Part shown: piece after piece, positions 1 to 8,249 of the stretch
Position numbering within the stretch: the stretch's first letter is position 1
Layout of the letters: every line of letters starts with the position of its first letter
Assembly: GCA_017623675.1 (NCBI GenBank)
Contig: JAGAOO010000036.1
Span: forward strand, 62,001 to 126,000
DNA length: 64,000 nucleotides
Source of the DNA: Lachnospiraceae bacterium
Lineage (GTDB): Bacteria > Bacillota > Clostridia > Lachnospirales > Lachnospiraceae
Direction: 5' to 3'
The notes under the pieces: model-generated
Told to the model about the DNA's origin: nothing
Seen by the model: only the letters and a program-made list of their open reading frames with translations
Databases searched by the model: none
Made by a program: the position numbers and the translations under genes

Positions 1-873
1 GCCGCCATTTGGATTAAATTCAATTGTATATGTAATCGGCTCCCAATATGGGGTCACAACAATCTTAGGATTGGTTCCGGTGATTGTATATTCTGCACCC
101 ACATTGCAGAGATTCGTTTTATCACCGTTTATCATCCATTTGTCAAAGGTATATCCGGTTCTGGTATAAGATTGGTTTGACAGCGTAACCTTCGGCGCTA
201 CCCCATTAACAATTTCCACGTATACCGGTGATGTCGTACTGCCTTCTCCTTCTCCCGGATCAAAGGTAAGCTCATACGCTTTTAGTTGCCAAACCGCATA
301 GACCGTAATACTCTTATTTCCACTAAAATCATCTACTGTAAATTTTTTATCGCTGGCAATTAATTCTCCCCCATCCGAAAAAGACCAGCCTGCCAGTTTA
401 TAACATTGGTTTCCGGATTCAATGGTAGGTAATGCATATCCGGGTGTTAAATCACTTGCCGTTAATGATTTTATCAATGCAGGATCGTTTGCATTACCAT
501 ATTGCCCAAGCACATATGTAATAGAATAAACAGATGTATCCTCCGAGCTGGCACCTGCAGGATCAGCTCCTCCACTCAACAACACAGGATCATCTCCAAC
601 TAAGCTTCCACTTTCGCTCACACTTGAACCATTGGTAGCCGGATTGTCTGGATCTGTTTCACTTGCAATACTGATGAGGTACCAACTTTGACTGACAATC
701 AACACTACGCAAACCAAAGCAATTACTGCACGCTTCGGTCGTTCCATACATTTTTCAATGATTAAGAAAAATAAACTTATTAAGGAAACCAATGCCAGCA
801 TCGGATATTTCATCCAGCGATGCTTCTTCCCCACTTGAACTAATTTTTGAATGATGTACTCTTTTGCTTTCAT
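1..873 (-). CDS. Secreted/membrane-anchored protein with InlB-like beta repeats (3' end cut off by window edge)
   Basis: The reading frame is open from ATG at 873 to the window edge, giving 291 residues. The start is preceded by GAGGTGAAGGGA. A basic N-terminus with two hydrophobic stretches (about residues 24-40 and 47-68, the second ALVCVVLIVSQSWYLISI) looks like membrane anchors or a signal peptide. A Ser/Gly/Asp-rich linker follows. From about residue 115 there are repeated units with signatures such as CYKLAGWSFSDGG, TVYAVWQ, YTFDKWMINGD and YTIEFNPNGG. These match the Listeria-Bacteroides (Flg_new/InlB B-repeat) beta-grasp type found on surface proteins. Role is probably adhesion or surface display. 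The C-terminus, where a sorting signal would be, is outside the window. It diverges from ptb. Confidence 0.75.
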   Translation of the reverse strand, partial: MKAKEYIIQKLVQVGKKHRWMKYPMLALVSLISLFFLIIEKCMERPKRAVIALVCVVLIVSQSWYLISIASETDPDNPATNGSSVSESGSLVGDDPVLLSGGADPAGASSEDTSVYSITYVLGQYGNANDPALIKSLTASDLTPGYALPTIESGNQCYKLAGWSFSDGGELIASDKKFTVDDFSGNKSITVYAVWQLKAYELTFDPGEGEGSTTSPVYVEIVNGVAPKVTLSNQSYTRTGYTFDKWMINGDKTNLCNVGAEYTITGTNPKIVVTPYWEPITYTIEFNPNGG

Positions 874-1152
874 TCCCTTCACCTCATCAACTTTATTTCC
901 AGCAAATTCCTGCTATTCTATCTCCTTTAAAATGGCATAAAAAACCACATCTTCTACCTACACAAAATAAATATACCATATCTTGTGTTTTAAAAAAATA
1001 CTTTTTCACAATTTTTTTACTATTTTTCTTCTTTTTCTTTCTTTGGACAGAAAGATTCTAATTCATGTATCGGTATCCAATTCCTAAATCCTTAGAATCT
1101 TTTTCAAAATCATCCGGTTGCTTTAATTTTTTAGGGTTTTTCCTGCATTTTC

Positions 1153-1182
1153 TTGACCCCATATGTAGAAAAGTGGTAATAT
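1153..1182 (+). promoter_or_regulatory. Predicted sigma-A promoter of ptb-buk
   Basis: TTGACC at 1153-1158 and TATAAT-like TAATAT at 1177-1182 are separated by 18 bp. A second possible -10, a perfect TATAAT at 1228-1233, has only a poor -35 (TTCGTT) 17 bp upstream. If the first is used, transcription starts at the edge of the inverted repeat at 1196-1222. Confidence 0.6.
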
Positions 1183-1195
1183 ATTTTGAAAGGCT

Positions 1196-1222
1196 TTTGT
1201 GTCATTCGTTAGGAGACACAAA
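1196..1222 (+). promoter_or_regulatory. Inverted repeat between ptb promoter and start codon (operator or 5'-UTR hairpin)
   Basis: TTTGTGTC at 1196-1203 and GACACAAA at 1215-1222 are perfect 8-bp complements around an 11-nt spacer. It begins 13 bp after the -10 element at 1177-1182, so it would be either an operator at +1 or the first hairpin of the mRNA. It does not match the Rex consensus (TTGTTAA-N4-TTAACAA). Confidence 0.45.
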
Positions 1223-1256
1223 CTTACTATAATAATACATATATGAGGTGTGAAAG

Positions 1257-2180
1257 ATGACAAAGACATTTGACGACTTAATTTCCAAAGTTACAGCCTG
1301 CTCCAAGAAAAAACTGTCTGTAGCTGTTGCTCAGGATGATGCGGTACTGGAAGCAGTTCGTGCTGCAAAAGAAAAAAATATTGCTGATTCCATTTTGGTT
1401 GGTGATGCAGACAAGATTCGTGCTATCGCCGCTGATATGAACATGGATTTATCTGACTATGAGATTGTTGACATCAAGGATCCGATTGAGGCTGCCACAA
1501 AGGCAGTAGAGTTGGTACATAACGGAGAAGCCGATATGTACATGAAGGGTTTAATTGACACCAAGGATTTCTTAAAGAGTGTATTGAATAAGGAAGTAGG
1601 TCTTCGTACCGGTAAGCCATTGTCTCATGTCTGTGTATTCGAGATTCCGGGCTGTGATCGTTTACTTTTCTTAACAGACGTAGCATTTATTCCATATCCT
1701 ACGTTAGAAGACAAGGTTGGCATCATTAATAATACGGTTGAAGTTGTACATGCCTGCGGTATTCCGAATCCAAAGGTTGCTCCTTTAGCAGCCGTTGAGG
1801 TTGTGAATCCAAAAATGCCGGTTACTGTAGAAGCGGCAGAGCTTACAAAGATGAATGAGGAAGGCAAGATTACCGGATGTATCGTAGATGGTCCTCTTTC
1901 CTTTGACCTTGCTTATGACCCTGAGGCTGCAAAGCATAAGGGTGCAACCGGACGTAAAATTGTTGGTGATGCAGATGTTATGTTATTCCCAGACATCCAC
2001 GCCGGAAACATTACATACAAGTGTTTAGTTCATACTTGTGATGTCAAGAATGGTAATATCTTAACAGGAACCAAGGCACCGGTTATCTTAACCTCTCGTT
2101 CTGATTCCTTTGAAGTTAAGGTTAATTCCATTGCTTTAGCAGCAGTCGTTGCAGAAGAATTAAGTAAAAAGAACGCATAG
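1257..2180 (+). CDS. ptb: Phosphate butyryltransferase
   Basis: The enzyme exchanges the CoA of butyryl-CoA for phosphate, giving butyryl phosphate for butyrate kinase in the cytosol. Its 307 residues are the usual length, and the whole chain matches the phosphate acetyl/butyryltransferase (PTA_PTB) fold: an N-terminal Rossmann-like part with ILVGDADKI near residue 46, the central [13 protein letters not shown] segment near residue 90, and the C-terminal [19 protein letters not shown] segment around residues 236-255 that forms part of the CoA/phosphate site. The start is supported by GAGGTG six bases upstream. It is followed after 22 bp by buk, so the two form an operon. Being on the opposite strand from the butyryl-CoA operon 1 kb away, the final step can be regulated separately. 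Confidence 0.93.
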   Translation: MTKTFDDLISKVTACSKKKLSVAVAQDDAVLEAVRAAKEKNIADSILVGDADKIRAIAADMNMDLSDYEIVDIKDPIEAATKAVELVHNGEADMYMKGLIDTKDFLKSVLNKEVGLRTGKPLSHVCVFEIPGCDRLLFLTDVAFIPYPTLEDKVGIINNTVEVVHACGIPNPKVAPLAAVEVVNPKMPVTVEAAELTKMNEEGKITGCIVDGPLSFDLAYDPEAAKHKGATGRKIVGDADVMLFPDIHAGNITYKCLVHTCDVKNGNILTGTKAPVILTSRSDSFEVKVNSIALAAVVAEELSKKNA

Positions 2181-2202
2181 TTCATATAAGGAGGATTATT
2201 TC

Positions 2203-3276
2203 ATGTCATACAAGATTTTGATTATCAATCCTGGTTCAACTTCAACTAAGATTGGTGTATTTGAAGACGAAACTCAGGTAATGGAAACTACATTACGTCA
2301 TTCCACAGAGGAAATTGCACAGTATGCTTCTATCATTGACCAGAAGGATTTCCGTAAAGATGTAATTCTAAATGCATTAAAGGAAAAGGATATCGACTTA
2401 GCAAGCATTGATGTAGTTGTTGGTCGTGGTGGTTTGTTAAAGCCAATTCCAGGTGGCACTTATGCTACCTCTGATGCATTAATCGAAGACTTAAAAATTG
2501 GCAAGCAGGGACAACATGCTTCCAACCTGGGCGGTATTCTTGCAAAAGAAATCGCTGCAGAGATTGGCAACAATATTCCATCATATATCGTTGACCCGGT
2601 TGTTGTTGATGAATTAGCACCGGTAGCCCGCTATTCCGGTCATCCGGAATTGCCAAGAATCAGTATCTTCCATGCACTGAATCAGAAAGCAGTAGCAAAG
2701 CGATATGCCAAGGAAGTCAGCAAGGCTTATGAAGACTTGAACCTGATTGTTGTTCATATGGGTGGTGGTGTATCTGTTGGTGCTCATAAAAATGGTAAGG
2801 TTATTGATGTTGCCAATGCATTAGACGGTGATGGTCCATTTTCTCCGGAGCGTACCGGCGGTCTTCCAAGTGGAAGCTTAATTCGCCTTTGCTTCTCCGG
2901 AAAATATACAGAAAAAGAAGTCAGCAAAATGATTTGTGGCAACGGTGGCTTCAATGCTTATCTTGGAACCAATGATATGCGTGATGTCATTAAAATGGCG
3001 AAAGAAGGAAATGAAACAGCACAGGCTGTAGAGGATGCCTTTCATTATCAGCTTTGCAAGGAAGTTGGTGCAATGGCAGTTGTTTTAGGTGGCAAGGTTG
3101 ACCAGATTATTCTGACCGGTGGTATTGCTTATGGTCAGGAAACTGTAGATGCCATGACAGCACAGATTGGCTGGATTAGTGGCATTACTGTATATCCGGG
3201 TGAAGATGAATTGCTGGCATTAGCACAGGGTGCCCTTCGCGTTATGAATGGAGAAGAAAAAGCATTGGAATACTAA
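2203..3276 (+). CDS. buk: Butyrate kinase
   Basis: Converts butyryl phosphate and ADP to butyrate and ATP, the energy-yielding last step of the kinase route. At 357 residues it has normal length for the family. The ASKHA fold is evident: phosphate-1 motif [17 protein letters not shown] at residues 5-21, [16 protein letters not shown] near 70, the conserved [17 protein letters not shown] near 183-200, the [10 protein letters not shown] loop near 220, and ILTGGIAYG near 303. An AAGGAGG-type ribosome binding site lies in the 22-bp gap after ptb. The butyrate rather than acetate assignment rests on the ptb neighbour and the 357-residue length (acetate kinases are nearer 400); isobutyrate kinase activity cannot be excluded. 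Confidence 0.93.
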   Translation: MSYKILIINPGSTSTKIGVFEDETQVMETTLRHSTEEIAQYASIIDQKDFRKDVILNALKEKDIDLASIDVVVGRGGLLKPIPGGTYATSDALIEDLKIGKQGQHASNLGGILAKEIAAEIGNNIPSYIVDPVVVDELAPVARYSGHPELPRISIFHALNQKAVAKRYAKEVSKAYEDLNLIVVHMGGGVSVGAHKNGKVIDVANALDGDGPFSPERTGGLPSGSLIRLCFSGKYTEKEVSKMICGNGGFNAYLGTNDMRDVIKMAKEGNETAQAVEDAFHYQLCKEVGAMAVVLGGKVDQIILTGGIAYGQETVDAMTAQIGWISGITVYPGEDELLALAQGALRVMNGEEKALEY

Positions 3277-3310
3277 ATTCTATGCAAGCATAAACGTGCA
3301 TCGCAATGCA

Positions 3311-3360
3311 CATACATAAAACGGGCCAGACCTTAATCGGTCAGCCCGTTTTTATGTATG
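3311..3360 (+). terminator. Terminator of ptb-buk, probably bidirectional
   Basis: CATACATAAAACGGGC at 3311-3326 pairs with GCCCGTTTTTATGTATG at 3344-3360, with a small inner stem AGACC/GGTC. The GC stem is followed by T-runs on both strands, so it can end ptb-buk and the convergent gene ending at 3390. Confidence 0.85.
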
Positions 3361-3389
3361 TGATAACTTATACCTGTTTCTATCAGTAA

Positions 3390-4007
3390 TTATATTCGTT
3401 CACCATAGAGCAATACCGCACGGGTATCCATCTCTTCCAGTGTTGGAACAATTCCGTCCAACAGCTCTCTCCCCTCTTCCTCTGTGGTCTGCTCCTGCTC
3501 CAGAAATCGTTTCAATGTCTGCTTATCCCTTTGCAATTGTTTTTGTAACTGCAGACAGTCTTTTCCTTCCTGCTTTAGTGTATATAACCCATGTCCAGAT
3601 TGAATTGTGGCATATCCGCTTATTTGCTTCACTTTATTCTTAACCAGCCATATTGGTGCGGAAAAGAATTCCATATGTGTACAATAGGATAACACCACAC
3701 GGATTGCATCAAACATCGCAATAGCTGCAGCTATCATACATACCCCAATACTAGTTATCGCAAATGCCGGATGTGAGAAAATATTAAATATTACTGCCAG
3801 AACACCAAAGCCAATAGCAACCAACACCCTGATTCCTATCGTCCAAAGCAAATTCTTCTTTCTGTTTTCTACTGATATCAATTTTTGCTCATAACGATTT
3901 TCTAAATAGCCAATCTTCTGCAGTGTTTCCATGACTTCATATCGTATACTGCTCTGTCTGACTTCTTCTGTTGTCTCAAATTCCTCTGGATTAATCTGAA
4001 AACTCAT
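3390..4007 (-). CDS. Hypothetical protein with two transmembrane segments
   Basis: The start chosen is the ATG at 4007, because CGGAGGGGAAA lies directly in front of it; a longer frame to 4079 exists but lacks a ribosome binding site. The 205-residue product starts with an acidic, Glu-rich cytoplasmic segment, has a basic patch (ENRKKN), then two hydrophobic helices (IRVLVAIGFGVLAVIF and ITSIGVCMIAAAIAMF), and ends in a long charged, probably coiled-coil tail rich in Lys/Gln/Glu. I do not recognise the family. It stands alone between the ptb-buk terminator and the etfA terminator, so its context says little. A membrane-associated structural or signalling role is possible but not shown. Confidence 0.6.
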   Translation of the reverse strand: MSFQINPEEFETTEEVRQSSIRYEVMETLQKIGYLENRYEQKLISVENRKKNLLWTIGIRVLVAIGFGVLAVIFNIFSHPAFAITSIGVCMIAAAIAMFDAIRVVLSYCTHMEFFSAPIWLVKNKVKQISGYATIQSGHGLYTLKQEGKDCLQLQKQLQRDKQTLKRFLEQEQTTEEEGRELLDGIVPTLEEMDTRAVLLYGERI

Positions 4008-4152
4008 TTTCCCCTCCGAATTATGTTTTTGAAAATAGCAATCTGAATTCATATTAGCACAACTTTTTTTATATATCAAATTATATCTTTATAATCGACA
4101 AATGACCGCCTGTGCAAGCACAATGTCGCTTGTCAAGCTATGCAACATAATA

Positions 4153-4177
4153 AGGGCCGCTCATCACGAGCAGCCCT
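4153..4177 (-). terminator. Terminator of the butyryl-CoA operon
   Basis: AGGGCCGCTC at 4153-4162 and GAGCAGCCCT at 4168-4177 form a 10-bp stem with one mismatch. On the minus strand it lies 30 bp after the etfA stop and is followed by TTATTATG, a weak U-tract. Confidence 0.65.
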
Positions 4178-4207
4178 CAAAAGGATTCTTATACTATGTC
4201 AAATATA

Positions 4208-5281
4208 TTATTTTGCAGCGATTTCAGCCTTTAACGCCTCTGTCAATGCCGGAACAATCTTGTTCAAGTCACCGACAACACCGTAATCTGCTACATCGAA
4301 GATTGGAGCATCCTCATCCTTGTTGATTGCAACAATGATGTCAGATTCTTCCATACCAGCTACATGCTGAATAGCTCCTGAAATACCAATTGCGAAATAT
4401 AAGCTTGGACGAACCGTCTTACCGGTCTGACCAACCTGTAATTCCTTTGGCTTCCAGCCAGAATCTACAACTGCACGAGAGCATGATACCTGACCGCCAA
4501 GTACCTCTGCTAACTCCTCAAGAATCTTAAAATTCTCAGCGGAACCAACACCACGACCACCAGATACCAGAATCTTAGCGTCCATGATATCTTTGATGTC
4601 TGAAACTGCCTTTGCAACTTCCAGAATCTCAACATACTTATTATTTGGAGTAAAGCCAGGATTGTAATTAATAACCTCTGCCTTTGCACCTTCTACGCGA
4701 TCCAGCTTCTGCATAACACCAGGACGAACCGTAGCCATCTGTGGACGGTTATCCGGACATGCGATTGTTGCAATGGTGTTACCACCAAATGCAGGACGAG
4801 TCATAAGTAACTGATTGTGCTTCTGCTCCTGACCCGGAATTGGGTTAACCGGGAAATCACCAATCTCAAGTAATGTACAGTCAGCTGTTAAACCGGTTGC
4901 TACTCTTGCAGATACTGTAGGACCAAGATCTCTACCGATTGCTGTAGCACCAACTAACATGATTTCCGGCTTGTACTCATTAATAACTGATGCTAATGCA
5001 TGTGCATATGGCTCAGTTCTGTAATTCTTTAACTCAGGGTCATCAACAACGATAACCTTATCTGCTCCATAAGCTGCCAACTCATCAACAAGACCAGCAA
5101 CTTCAGAACCGATTAACACTGCTGTAACCTGTGTATCTAACTGCTCTGCAAGTCTCTTTCCTTCACCGATCAATTCGAAAGAAATACCACTTAATTGATT
5201 ATCTACCTGCTGTGCAAAGACGAACACGCCCTTGTACTTTGCCAATTCTTCTGCGTTCATTGCGCCCATTTTATTCACCAC
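4208..5281 (-). CDS. etfA: Electron transfer flavoprotein, alpha subunit
   Basis: EtfA pairs with EtfB and butyryl-CoA dehydrogenase in the complex that reduces crotonyl-CoA with NADH; in clostridia this complex is known to bifurcate electrons to ferredoxin. The 357-residue chain has an N-terminal adenine-nucleotide-like domain and the C-terminal FAD domain, with the signature SRAVVDSGW, QVGQTGKTV and YFAIGISGAIQHVAGM around residues 260-310. Start codon: the frame opens with GTG-GTG-AAT-AAA-ATG. The AAGGA just upstream is correctly spaced for the first or second GTG rather than the ATG, so a GTG start is likely. It lies 12 bp after etfB and is the last gene of the operon. Confidence 0.93.
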   Translation of the reverse strand: MVNKMGAMNAEELAKYKGVFVFAQQVDNQLSGISFELIGEGKRLAEQLDTQVTAVLIGSEVAGLVDELAAYGADKVIVVDDPELKNYRTEPYAHALASVINEYKPEIMLVGATAIGRDLGPTVSARVATGLTADCTLLEIGDFPVNPIPGQEQKHNQLLMTRPAFGGNTIATIACPDNRPQMATVRPGVMQKLDRVEGAKAEVINYNPGFTPNNKYVEILEVAKAVSDIKDIMDAKILVSGGRGVGSAENFKILEELAEVLGGQVSCSRAVVDSGWKPKELQVGQTGKTVRPSLYFAIGISGAIQHVAGMEESDIIVAINKDEDAPIFDVADYGVVGDLNKIVPALTEALKAEIAAK

Positions 5282-5293
5282 TTTTCCTTAAAA

Positions 5294-6079
5294 TTAAATT
5301 GCATGTTTCTCATTTAACTTGCCTACAATATAGCTAACTGCATCTTCTGGAGAATCAGGAACAATCTTCTCGCCTGCACCCTTTCTAACCTTATCAGATG
5401 CTCTAGCAATCTTTGTAGGAGAACCCTTAAGACCGATGTTAGAATCATCAACGTCTACAAGATCTGCTCTACCTAATGTAGTAATCTCTGCATTGACTGC
5501 ATCGAAGATTCCACCCGGAGTCATATATCTAGGCTCATTTAACTCTGAAAGTGCTGTAATAAGACATGGCATCTTAGCCTTTAACATATGGTATCCATCA
5601 TCATACTGACGCTTAACGATTACGCTATCACCATCCAACTTGATTTCCTGTGCATAAGAAATAACCGGAAGTCCAAGATGTTCAGCAATCTGAGGACCAA
5701 CCTGTGCGGTATCACCATCGATAGCCTGACGACCTGTGATAACCAAGTCATACTCAAGCTTTCTAAGAGCACCGGCAATTGTTGTAGAAGTAGCCCAGGT
5801 ATCAGCACCACCAAGTACACGATCTGTTACAAGAACACCCTTGTCAGCACCCATAGCGATTGCTTCCTGAAGTACATCTGCAGCCTTCGGAAGACCCATG
5901 GTAAGTACAGTAACCTCTGCACCATACTGATCCTTTAATCTAAGAGCTGCTTCCAGACCAGCCTTATCATCTGGATTCATAATTGTGAGCATTGCTGCTC
6001 TATTTAATGTACCATCCGGGTTAAACTGTACGCCACCCTTTGTATCAGGTACCTGCTTTATACAAACTATAACCTTCAC
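5294..6079 (-). CDS. etfB: Electron transfer flavoprotein, beta subunit
   Basis: The small Etf subunit, 261 residues, typical length. The N-terminus MKVIVCIKQVPDT is the family hallmark, followed by NPDDKAGLEAALRLKDQ near residue 35, the GADTWATSTTIAGAL segment near 90-105 and the GRQAIDGDTAQVGPQIAEHLG nucleotide-binding segment near 116-136. In bifurcating complexes this subunit binds the FAD where NADH electrons split between crotonyl-CoA and ferredoxin. It is 13 bp from bcd and 12 bp from etfA, with a strong AAGGAGGT-type ribosome binding site (complement of acctcctt near 6085). Co-location with bcd argues for the butyrate rather than a general fatty-acid role. Confidence 0.93.
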   Translation of the reverse strand: MKVIVCIKQVPDTKGGVQFNPDGTLNRAAMLTIMNPDDKAGLEAALRLKDQYGAEVTVLTMGLPKAADVLQEAIAMGADKGVLVTDRVLGGADTWATSTTIAGALRKLEYDLVITGRQAIDGDTAQVGPQIAEHLGLPVISYAQEIKLDGDSVIVKRQYDDGYHMLKAKMPCLITALSELNEPRYMTPGGIFDAVNAEITTLGRADLVDVDDSNIGLKGSPTKIARASDKVRKGAGEKIVPDSPEDAVSYIVGKLNEKHAI

Positions 6080-6092
6080 GTTAAGTACCTCC

Positions 6093-7259
6093 TTACTTTA
6101 ACAAGTTAGCAGAAATAACCATACGCTGTACTTCTGAAGTACCTTCGTAGATTTCTGTAATCTTAGCATCACGCATCATACGTTCTACATCATATTCCTT
6201 AATGTAACCGTAACCACCATGTAACTGAACAGCCTTTGTAGTAACTTCCATAGCTACCTCTGCAGCATATAACTTAGCCTGAGCAGCTTCTACGGAGTAA
6301 GAAGTCTTGTGATCCTGCTGATACTGTGCTTTCTTCATAGCAGCCTTGTATACCAACATCTTAGCAGCCTCTACCTTAGTAGCCATATCTGCCAACTGGA
6401 ACTGTGTATTCTGGAACTGTGCGATAGAACGTCCAAACTGCTTTCTTTCCTTAACGTAGTTAATGGTTGTTTCTAATGCACCCTCTGCAATACCAAGAGC
6501 CTGTGCAGCGATACCAATACGTCCACCATCCAAGGTGTGCATTGCAATACCGAAGCCTTTACCCTTCTGACCCAACAAAGCATCCTTAGGAATACGGCAA
6601 TCTGTGAAAATCAATTCATAGGTTGAAGAACCACAGATACCCATCTTGTTTTCCTTCGTACCAAATGTAAATCCAGGTGTTCCCTTTTCTACGATAAATG
6701 CAGAAATTTCCTTCTGCTTTCTACCACGCTTCTCAACCACACCTGTTACAGCAATGATAATATAAACATCCGCTTCCTTACCATTGGTAATAAAGCACTT
6801 TGAACCATTTAATACCCATTCATCACCATCTAATACAGCCTTTGTCTGCTGTCCCTGTGCATCTGTACCGGCACCCGGCTCAGTCAAGCCAAAAGCACCA
6901 AGCTTACGTCCGGAAGCTAAATCCGGTAAATACTTAGCCTTCTGCTCCGGTGTACCATAAGTCTGAATTGGGTCTACACAAAGTGATGTATGCGCAGAAA
7001 CAATAACACCAGTCGTACCGCAAACCTTTGATAATTCTTCTACACACATAACGTATGTTAATGGGTCACAACCCTGTCCGCCATCTTCCTTTGCAACCGG
7101 AATTCCTAAGAAACCATACTTTGCCATCTTCTCTACGGTTTCTCTTGGGAATCTGTGATTCTCATCAATTTCCTGTGCAAGTGGCTTTACTTCATTCTGT
7201 GCAAACTCTCTGAATAAGGTCTGCGCCATCTCATATTTCTTGTCCAAAGTAAAATCCAT
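6093..7259 (-). CDS. bcd: Butyryl-CoA dehydrogenase
   Basis: An acyl-CoA dehydrogenase flavoprotein that reduces crotonyl-CoA to butyryl-CoA. At 388 residues it has the normal length. Visible family features: GFLGIPVAKEDGGQG near residue 50, AFGLTEPGAGTDAQ near 117-131 (FAD/substrate contacts), WVLNGSKCFITNG near 148, the helical C-terminal domain with RKQFGRSIAQFQNTQFQLAD near 272, and ITEIYEGTSEVQR at the end, carrying the glutamate used as catalytic base in short-chain family members. It sits between hbd and etfB in one operon, which fixes its role in the acetyl-CoA pathway to butyrate. Confidence 0.93.
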   Translation of the reverse strand: MDFTLDKKYEMAQTLFREFAQNEVKPLAQEIDENHRFPRETVEKMAKYGFLGIPVAKEDGGQGCDPLTYVMCVEELSKVCGTTGVIVSAHTSLCVDPIQTYGTPEQKAKYLPDLASGRKLGAFGLTEPGAGTDAQGQQTKAVLDGDEWVLNGSKCFITNGKEADVYIIIAVTGVVEKRGRKQKEISAFIVEKGTPGFTFGTKENKMGICGSSTYELIFTDCRIPKDALLGQKGKGFGIAMHTLDGGRIGIAAQALGIAEGALETTINYVKERKQFGRSIAQFQNTQFQLADMATKVEAAKMLVYKAAMKKAQYQQDHKTSYSVEAAQAKLYAAEVAMEVTTKAVQLHGGYGYIKEYDVERMMRDAKITEIYEGTSEVQRMVISANLLK

Positions 7260-7295
7260 TGTTTTATTCCTCCATATTATTTTGTAATACTCATT

Positions 7296-8168
7296 CTACT
7301 GAGCATCAACCGGTGTCTTAGTACGATCTGCGTTGTATACGTAGAATCCCTTACCACTCTTAACACCTAAGTTACCGCCACGAACCATCTTACGAAGCAA
7401 TGGACATGCACGATACTTGCTGTCGCCTGTTTCTTTGTAAAGAACATCCATAATAGCCAGGCAGATATCCAGACCGATAAAGTCACCTAACTCTAATGGT
7501 CCCATTGGATGATTTGCACCAAGCTTCATAGCAGCGTCAATACCAGCGATATCTGAAACACCTTCCATCTTGATGAAAGCAGCTTCGTTAATCATTGGGA
7601 TTAAGATTCTGTTAACTACGAATCCGGCAGCTTCCTTTACCTGTACAGGTGTCTTACCGATTTCCTCAGAAATCTTGATAATCTGATCAACAGTCTCCTG
7701 TGGAGTATTTACACCAGCGATTACTTCTACCAACTTCATTCTGTCTGCCGGATTGAAGAAATGCATACCAATCATAGGACGGGTAAGACCATTTCCAATC
7801 TCAGTGATAGAAAGAGAAGATGTATTAGAAGCAAAGATACACTCTGGCTTAGCAATCTTATCCAATTCAGCAAAAGTAGTCTTCTTAACCTGCATATCTT
7901 CAAAAGCAGCCTCTACGATTAAATCGCAGTCAGCACATAAATCTTCCTTCAAACCAGGAGTAATGCTTGCAAGAATTGCATCTACCTTAGCCTGCTCCAT
8001 TTTTCCTTTTTCAACAAGTCTTGCATAGCCCTTTGCAATCTTGTCCTTACCGCCTTCTGCCCATTCCTGCTTGATATCACAAAGAGCAACTTCGTAGCCA
8101 TCAACCTGAGCGAAAGCCTTAGCGATACCCTGACCCATGGTACCTGCACCAATTACGCCAACCTTCAT
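7296..8168 (-). CDS. hbd: 3-hydroxybutyryl-CoA dehydrogenase
   Basis: Catalyses NAD(P)H-dependent reduction of acetoacetyl-CoA to 3-hydroxybutyryl-CoA. The 290-residue protein begins with the dinucleotide-binding motif GVIGAGTMGQGIA (residues 4-16), has ASNTSSLSITEI near 113, the catalytic histidine in GMHFFNPADRMKLVEVI near 137, and the C-terminal helical domain with HPMGPLELGDFIGLD near 225. Length equals that of the clostridial single-domain enzymes. The AGGAGG ribosome binding site overlaps the upstream spacer. The 81-bp gap from crt contains a strong hairpin, unlike the 12-36 bp gaps elsewhere in the operon. Confidence 0.93.
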   Translation of the reverse strand: MKVGVIGAGTMGQGIAKAFAQVDGYEVALCDIKQEWAEGGKDKIAKGYARLVEKGKMEQAKVDAILASITPGLKEDLCADCDLIVEAAFEDMQVKKTTFAELDKIAKPECIFASNTSSLSITEIGNGLTRPMIGMHFFNPADRMKLVEVIAGVNTPQETVDQIIKISEEIGKTPVQVKEAAGFVVNRILIPMINEAAFIKMEGVSDIAGIDAAMKLGANHPMGPLELGDFIGLDICLAIMDVLYKETGDSKYRACPLLRKMVRGGNLGVKSGKGFYVYNADRTKTPVDAQ

Positions 8169-8198
8169 TTTTTTGTCCTCCTATATTATCTTATTTTC

Positions 8199-8243
8199 AA
8201 GACAATGAGATGAAATATATACTACTTCATCTCATTCTGTCTT
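8199..8243 (-). promoter_or_regulatory. Intercistronic hairpin between crt and hbd
   Basis: AAGACA-ATGAGATGAA (8199-8214) pairs with TTCATCTCAT-TC-TGTCTT (8226-8243), giving about 16 bp with a 2-nt bulge and an 11-nt loop. No T-run follows on the minus strand, so a strong terminator is unlikely. An mRNA processing or 3'-end protection element that sets different levels of crt and hbd messages is the more plausible reading. Confidence 0.55.
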
Positions 8244-8249
8244 GTTCGA

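Larger units (their letters stand above)
874..1256. other. Divergent intergenic region, AT-rich, no gene seen
   Basis: This 383-bp gap separates the surface protein from ptb. It is very A+T rich with T-runs around 1000-1045. It holds an 11-bp perfect inverted repeat (AAAGATTCTAA at 1051-1061 and TTAGAATCTTT at 1092-1102), the ptb promoter, and an 8-bp inverted repeat just downstream of that promoter. A 65-codon Phe-rich open frame in it has no ribosome binding site and is not credible as a gene. Confidence 0.6.

Noticed and set aside
864..1061. 65-codon plus-strand frame ending in a poly-Phe stretch
   Set aside because: No ribosome binding site; arises from T-runs in an AT-rich intergenic region and overlaps the start of the surface protein gene.
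5588..5938. 116-codon plus-strand frame opposite etfB
   Set aside because: Shadow of a fully conserved gene, without ribosome binding site or protein-like composition.
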